Made by a program: the position numbers and the translations under genes
The notes under the pieces: generated by a model
Told to the model about the DNA's origin: nothing
Seen by the model: only the letters and a program-made list of their open reading frames with translations
Databases searched by the model: none
Assembly: GCA_046724655.1 (NCBI GenBank)
Contig: JBKOWY010000057.1
Coordinates: 1 to 8,329, forward strand
DNA from: JALZAA01 sp046724655
GTDB taxonomy: Bacteria > Actinomycetota > Acidimicrobiia > IMCC26256 > JACDBD01
Direction: 5' to 3'
DNA: 8,329 nt
In this document: piece by piece, positions 6,500 to 8,329 of the stretch
How positions within the stretch are numbered: position 1 is the first letter of the stretch
Layout: every line of letters begins with the position of its first letter

Positions 6500-7262
6500 G
6501 GCGGCGCACCTCCTCGCGCAGGCGGGCGGTGATCGTGGATGCGAGGTCGGCAACGGGGTGCGACTCGATCCGGCGGGGGCGCGGGATCTCGACGGGGAAC
6601 TCGGCGACCACGCGCCCGGGACGGCTCGAGAGCAGCACGACCCGGTCGCCGAGGCGAACGGCCTCGCGCACGTTGTGGGTGACGAACAGGATCGTGAAGC
6701 CTTGCTCGCGCCAGAGGCGTTCGATCTCGTCGTGGAGCAGGTCGCGCGTCATCGCGTCGAGGGCGCCGAATGGCTCGTCCATGAGGAGGATGTCAGCGCC
6801 CTGGGCCAGGGCGCGAGCAAGTTGCACACGCTGGCGCATGCCACCTGACAGCTCGTGCGGGAGCTTGCGCTCGAACCCCTCGAGGTTGACGAGCGACAGC
6901 AGCTCGCGCACTCGGGCCCGCCGCTTCGCCTTCGGCACCCGCTGGAGCTTCAACGGGAGCTCGACGTTCCCGTGCGCGGTGAGCCACGGGAACAGCGCCG
7001 CCTCCTGGAACATGAGGCTGGTGCGTCCGCGCACGTCCACTGTGCCTGCGGTGGTGTTGTCGAGGCCGGCGACGAGGTTCAGCAGCGTCGACTTCCCGCA
7101 CCCCGACGCGCCGAGCAGGCACACGAACTCGCCGTGTGCGACGTCGAGCGAGATCGCGTCCAGCGCTGGCACCGCGTCGCCGGCGTGGCCGTACACCTTG
7201 CTCGCACCCCGCAGGCGGATGGGCTCAACCCGAGAGATCGCGGCCGTTTGGGTGGTCGTCAT
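6486..7262 (-). CDS. ABC transporter ATP-binding protein, SsuB/TauB family
   Basis: Cytoplasmic ATPase (258 aa) that powers the importer. In order: an A-loop-like aromatic (Y24 in KVYG), Walker A GASGCGKST (51-59), Q-loop Q86 in FQEAALFPWLT, ABC signature LSGGMRQR (138-145), Walker B ILLMDEP (158-164, catalytic E163), D-loop GALD, and switch histidine H196 in VTHNVREA. The LFPWLT stretch after the Q-loop and the VTHNVREAVRLGDRV region are characteristic of the nitrate/sulfonate/taurine class. No C-terminal regulatory domain is present, which is normal for this class. The ATG at 7262 overlaps the stop of the substrate-binding gene (ATGA). AAGGAGG lies 15 bases before the start, somewhat far, so coupling probably helps. 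Its end overlaps the permease start by 14 bases. Confidence 0.96.
   Translation of the reverse strand: MTTTQTAAISRVEPIRLRGASKVYGHAGDAVPALDAISLDVAHGEFVCLLGASGCGKSTLLNLVAGLDNTTAGTVDVRGRTSLMFQEAALFPWLTAHGNVELPLKLQRVPKAKRRARVRELLSLVNLEGFERKLPHELSGGMRQRVQLARALAQGADILLMDEPFGALDAMTRDLLHDEIERLWREQGFTILFVTHNVREAVRLGDRVVLLSSRPGRVVAEFPVEIPRPRRIESHPVADLASTITARLREEVRRHGDT
6507..6514 (-). promoter_or_regulatory. Strong ribosome binding site for the permease gene
   Basis: The - strand reads AGGAGGTG here, a full match to the anti-Shine-Dalgarno consensus, seven bases before the ATG at 6499. It lies inside the last codons of the ATPase gene, where it encodes part of the EEV stretch. It decides the permease start against the upstream in-frame ATG at 6553. 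Confidence 0.8.
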
Positions 7263-8299
7263 GCCTTGACCGCCGGCCCTCCTTGCTGCTTCAGCACCTG
7301 GTTCAGCAGCTTGAGGTTGTAGATCCCCTTCAGGTCGACGGGCTTCAGGAGCCCGGCAGCGCGGGCGTCCTTCGCCGATTTGCGCAGCGAGGAGGCGATC
7401 GGGTCGTTCGTGAACACGAGGTTCTCGAACGAGGCGCCGATGAGCCCGGCGGGTATCGCCTTGCCGGTCGCGCTCTCGATGCCCTGGCCGACGAGCTGCT
7501 GGGCTCGCGTCGAGTCGTTCTCGATGAGATCGTTGGCCGCGACCTGGCCTTCAAGCAACTTCTTCACGACGTCGGGGTGATCCTTCAGGAACTCCGTGCG
7601 GACGATCAGGTGGGTCGTGACGTACCGGCCTTCAGGCCAGAGCTTGCGCTCGTCGACGAGGATCTTCCCGCCGCCCTCTTGTACGAGCCGGGTCGCCCAA
7701 GGCTCGGGAACCCACGCCCCGTCGATCTCGCCCTGCTTGAACAGGTCGAGGGTCTGGGCGTTCTCCTGGGGCACGATCGACACGTCGCCGCCGCCGGCGG
7801 TGGTGGTCTTCAGGCCCTTCTTCTTGAGCCAGGTGCGCAGGGCGACGTCCTGTGTATTGCCGAGCTGCGGAGAGGCGACCTTCTTGCCCTTGAGGTCCTT
7901 GGCGCCCTTGATGCCCGACTTGACGACGAGGAACGCGCCCCCCGACGTCGCGCCCGAGACGATTCTGATCGCCTGGCCGTCGGACTGCGCGTATGCGTTG
8001 ATCGCCGGGTTGGGCCCGATGTACGAGGCGTCGAGCGCGTCCGAGTTCAGCGCCTCCACCACCTGAGGACCGGCGTTGAACGCGCTCGTGTCGAGCTGCA
8101 CATTGCTGCCGAGCTTCTGCCGGAACAGGCCGCTCTCGACGCCGACGAGCGCGGTCGCATGCGTGACGTTGGGGAAGTAGCCCAGCCGGAGCGTGACGCG
8201 GTCCTGCTCGGGCGCGGCGCCTGCGATCGCGGTCGGGGCAACGAGGCCACCGACGACTGCCAGCACAGCCAGGACCGACAGCCTGCGGGAGAGGTGCAT
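7259..8299 (-). CDS. ABC transporter substrate-binding protein, SsuA/TauA/NrtA-like (NMT1 superfamily)
   Basis: Extracytoplasmic binding protein (346 aa), first gene of the importer operon. Residues 1-29 are a Sec-type signal peptide (RR at 5-6, hydrophobic 7-22, likely cut near AIAGAA). The mature fold begins with VTLRLGYFPNVTHATAL, followed by VEALNSDALDASYIGPNPAINAY, a hallmark of sulfonate/taurine/nitrate binding proteins. The inter-lobe region includes KDLKGKKVASPQLGNTQDVALR and GEIDGAWVPEPWA. The protein has no cysteine at all, so it is not a lipoprotein; it may be free outside the membrane or retained by its signal helix. A purine-rich GAGGAAGG (on the - strand, 8311-8318) lies 11 bases before ATG 8299. 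Sulfonate, taurine and related anions are all possible ligands; family resemblance alone does not choose. The stop overlaps the ATPase start (ATGA). Confidence 0.93.
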   Translation of the reverse strand: MHLSRRLSVLAVLAVVGGLVAPTAIAGAAPEQDRVTLRLGYFPNVTHATALVGVESGLFRQKLGSNVQLDTSAFNAGPQVVEALNSDALDASYIGPNPAINAYAQSDGQAIRIVSGATSGGAFLVVKSGIKGAKDLKGKKVASPQLGNTQDVALRTWLKKKGLKTTTAGGGDVSIVPQENAQTLDLFKQGEIDGAWVPEPWATRLVQEGGGKILVDERKLWPEGRYVTTHLIVRTEFLKDHPDVVKKLLEGQVAANDLIENDSTRAQQLVGQGIESATGKAIPAGLIGASFENLVFTNDPIASSLRKSAKDARAAGLLKPVDLKGIYNLKLLNQVLKQQGGPAVKA

Positions 8300-8310
8300 G
8301 GTTGTGAGGC

Positions 8311-8318
8311 CCTTCCTC
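8311..8318 (-). promoter_or_regulatory. Ribosome binding site of the substrate-binding protein gene
   Basis: The - strand reads GAGGAAGG, 11 bases before the ATG at 8299. It is purine-rich and consistent with a Shine-Dalgarno site but slightly far from the start. The promoter itself would lie beyond the right edge of the window. Confidence 0.5.
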
Positions 8319-8329
8319 GAGGGGAGCGG

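Noticed and set aside
4961..6532. A 523-codon + strand open frame spanning the end of the DUF2236 gene, the hairpin and the permease gene
   Set aside because: It runs through two confidently identified genes in other frames and through the palindrome, and its composition (R, D, E, H, P) is typical of a GC shadow. No domain is recognisable.
6490..7269. A 259-codon + strand open frame opposite the ATPase gene
   Set aside because: Rich in S, R, T and P and exactly antisense to an ATPase with all ABC motifs, so it is a shadow.

Overview
The window is very GC-rich, has GTG and ATG starts, and is packed with genes. It fits a high-GC bacterium, most likely an Actinomycetota lineage that uses System I cytochrome c maturation (Acidimicrobiia-like is my best guess). 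That placement is inferred from composition and gene families, not from a marker gene. No rRNA, tRNA, CRISPR array, insertion sequence or riboswitch is visible, and no gene-free stretch exceeds about 45 bases.

Positions 1-5591 (+ strand) hold the downstream part of one polycistronic unit. It runs: tail of an unidentified upstream gene, ccmE (heme chaperone), ccmF (heme lyase), a CcmG/ResA-type thioredoxin, ccmH (CXXC apocytochrome reductase), a CcmI-like coiled-coil/TPR protein, a cytoplasmic cyclophilin, and an MpaB/Lcp-family (DUF2236) putative heme oxygenase. Every junction overlaps by 4 bases (ATGA or GTGA) or by 1 base (TAATG or TGATG), so the whole series is probably translationally coupled. 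CcmE hands heme to CcmF. The thioredoxin and CcmH keep the CXXCH cysteines of the apocytochrome reduced. CcmI presents the apocytochrome. CcmA, CcmB, CcmC and CcmD are not in the window and may lie upstream.

Positions 5592-5635 separate two convergent operons. They are almost entirely filled by a perfect 20-bp inverted repeat with a 3-base loop, probably a bidirectional terminator or a REP-like element.

Positions 5636-8329 (- strand) hold a three-gene ABC importer of the SsuABC/TauABC/nitrate class, in the order substrate-binding protein, ATPase, permease, again with overlapping genes. The likely substrate is an alkanesulfonate, taurine or a similar small organic anion. No desulfonation enzyme is in view, so the substrate is not settled.

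I see no clearly new molecular system. The points most worth a second look are the heme oxygenase-like protein and cyclophilin locked onto the end of the ccm operon, the CcmI-like protein that lacks the usual first membrane helix, and the long palindrome between the two operons.
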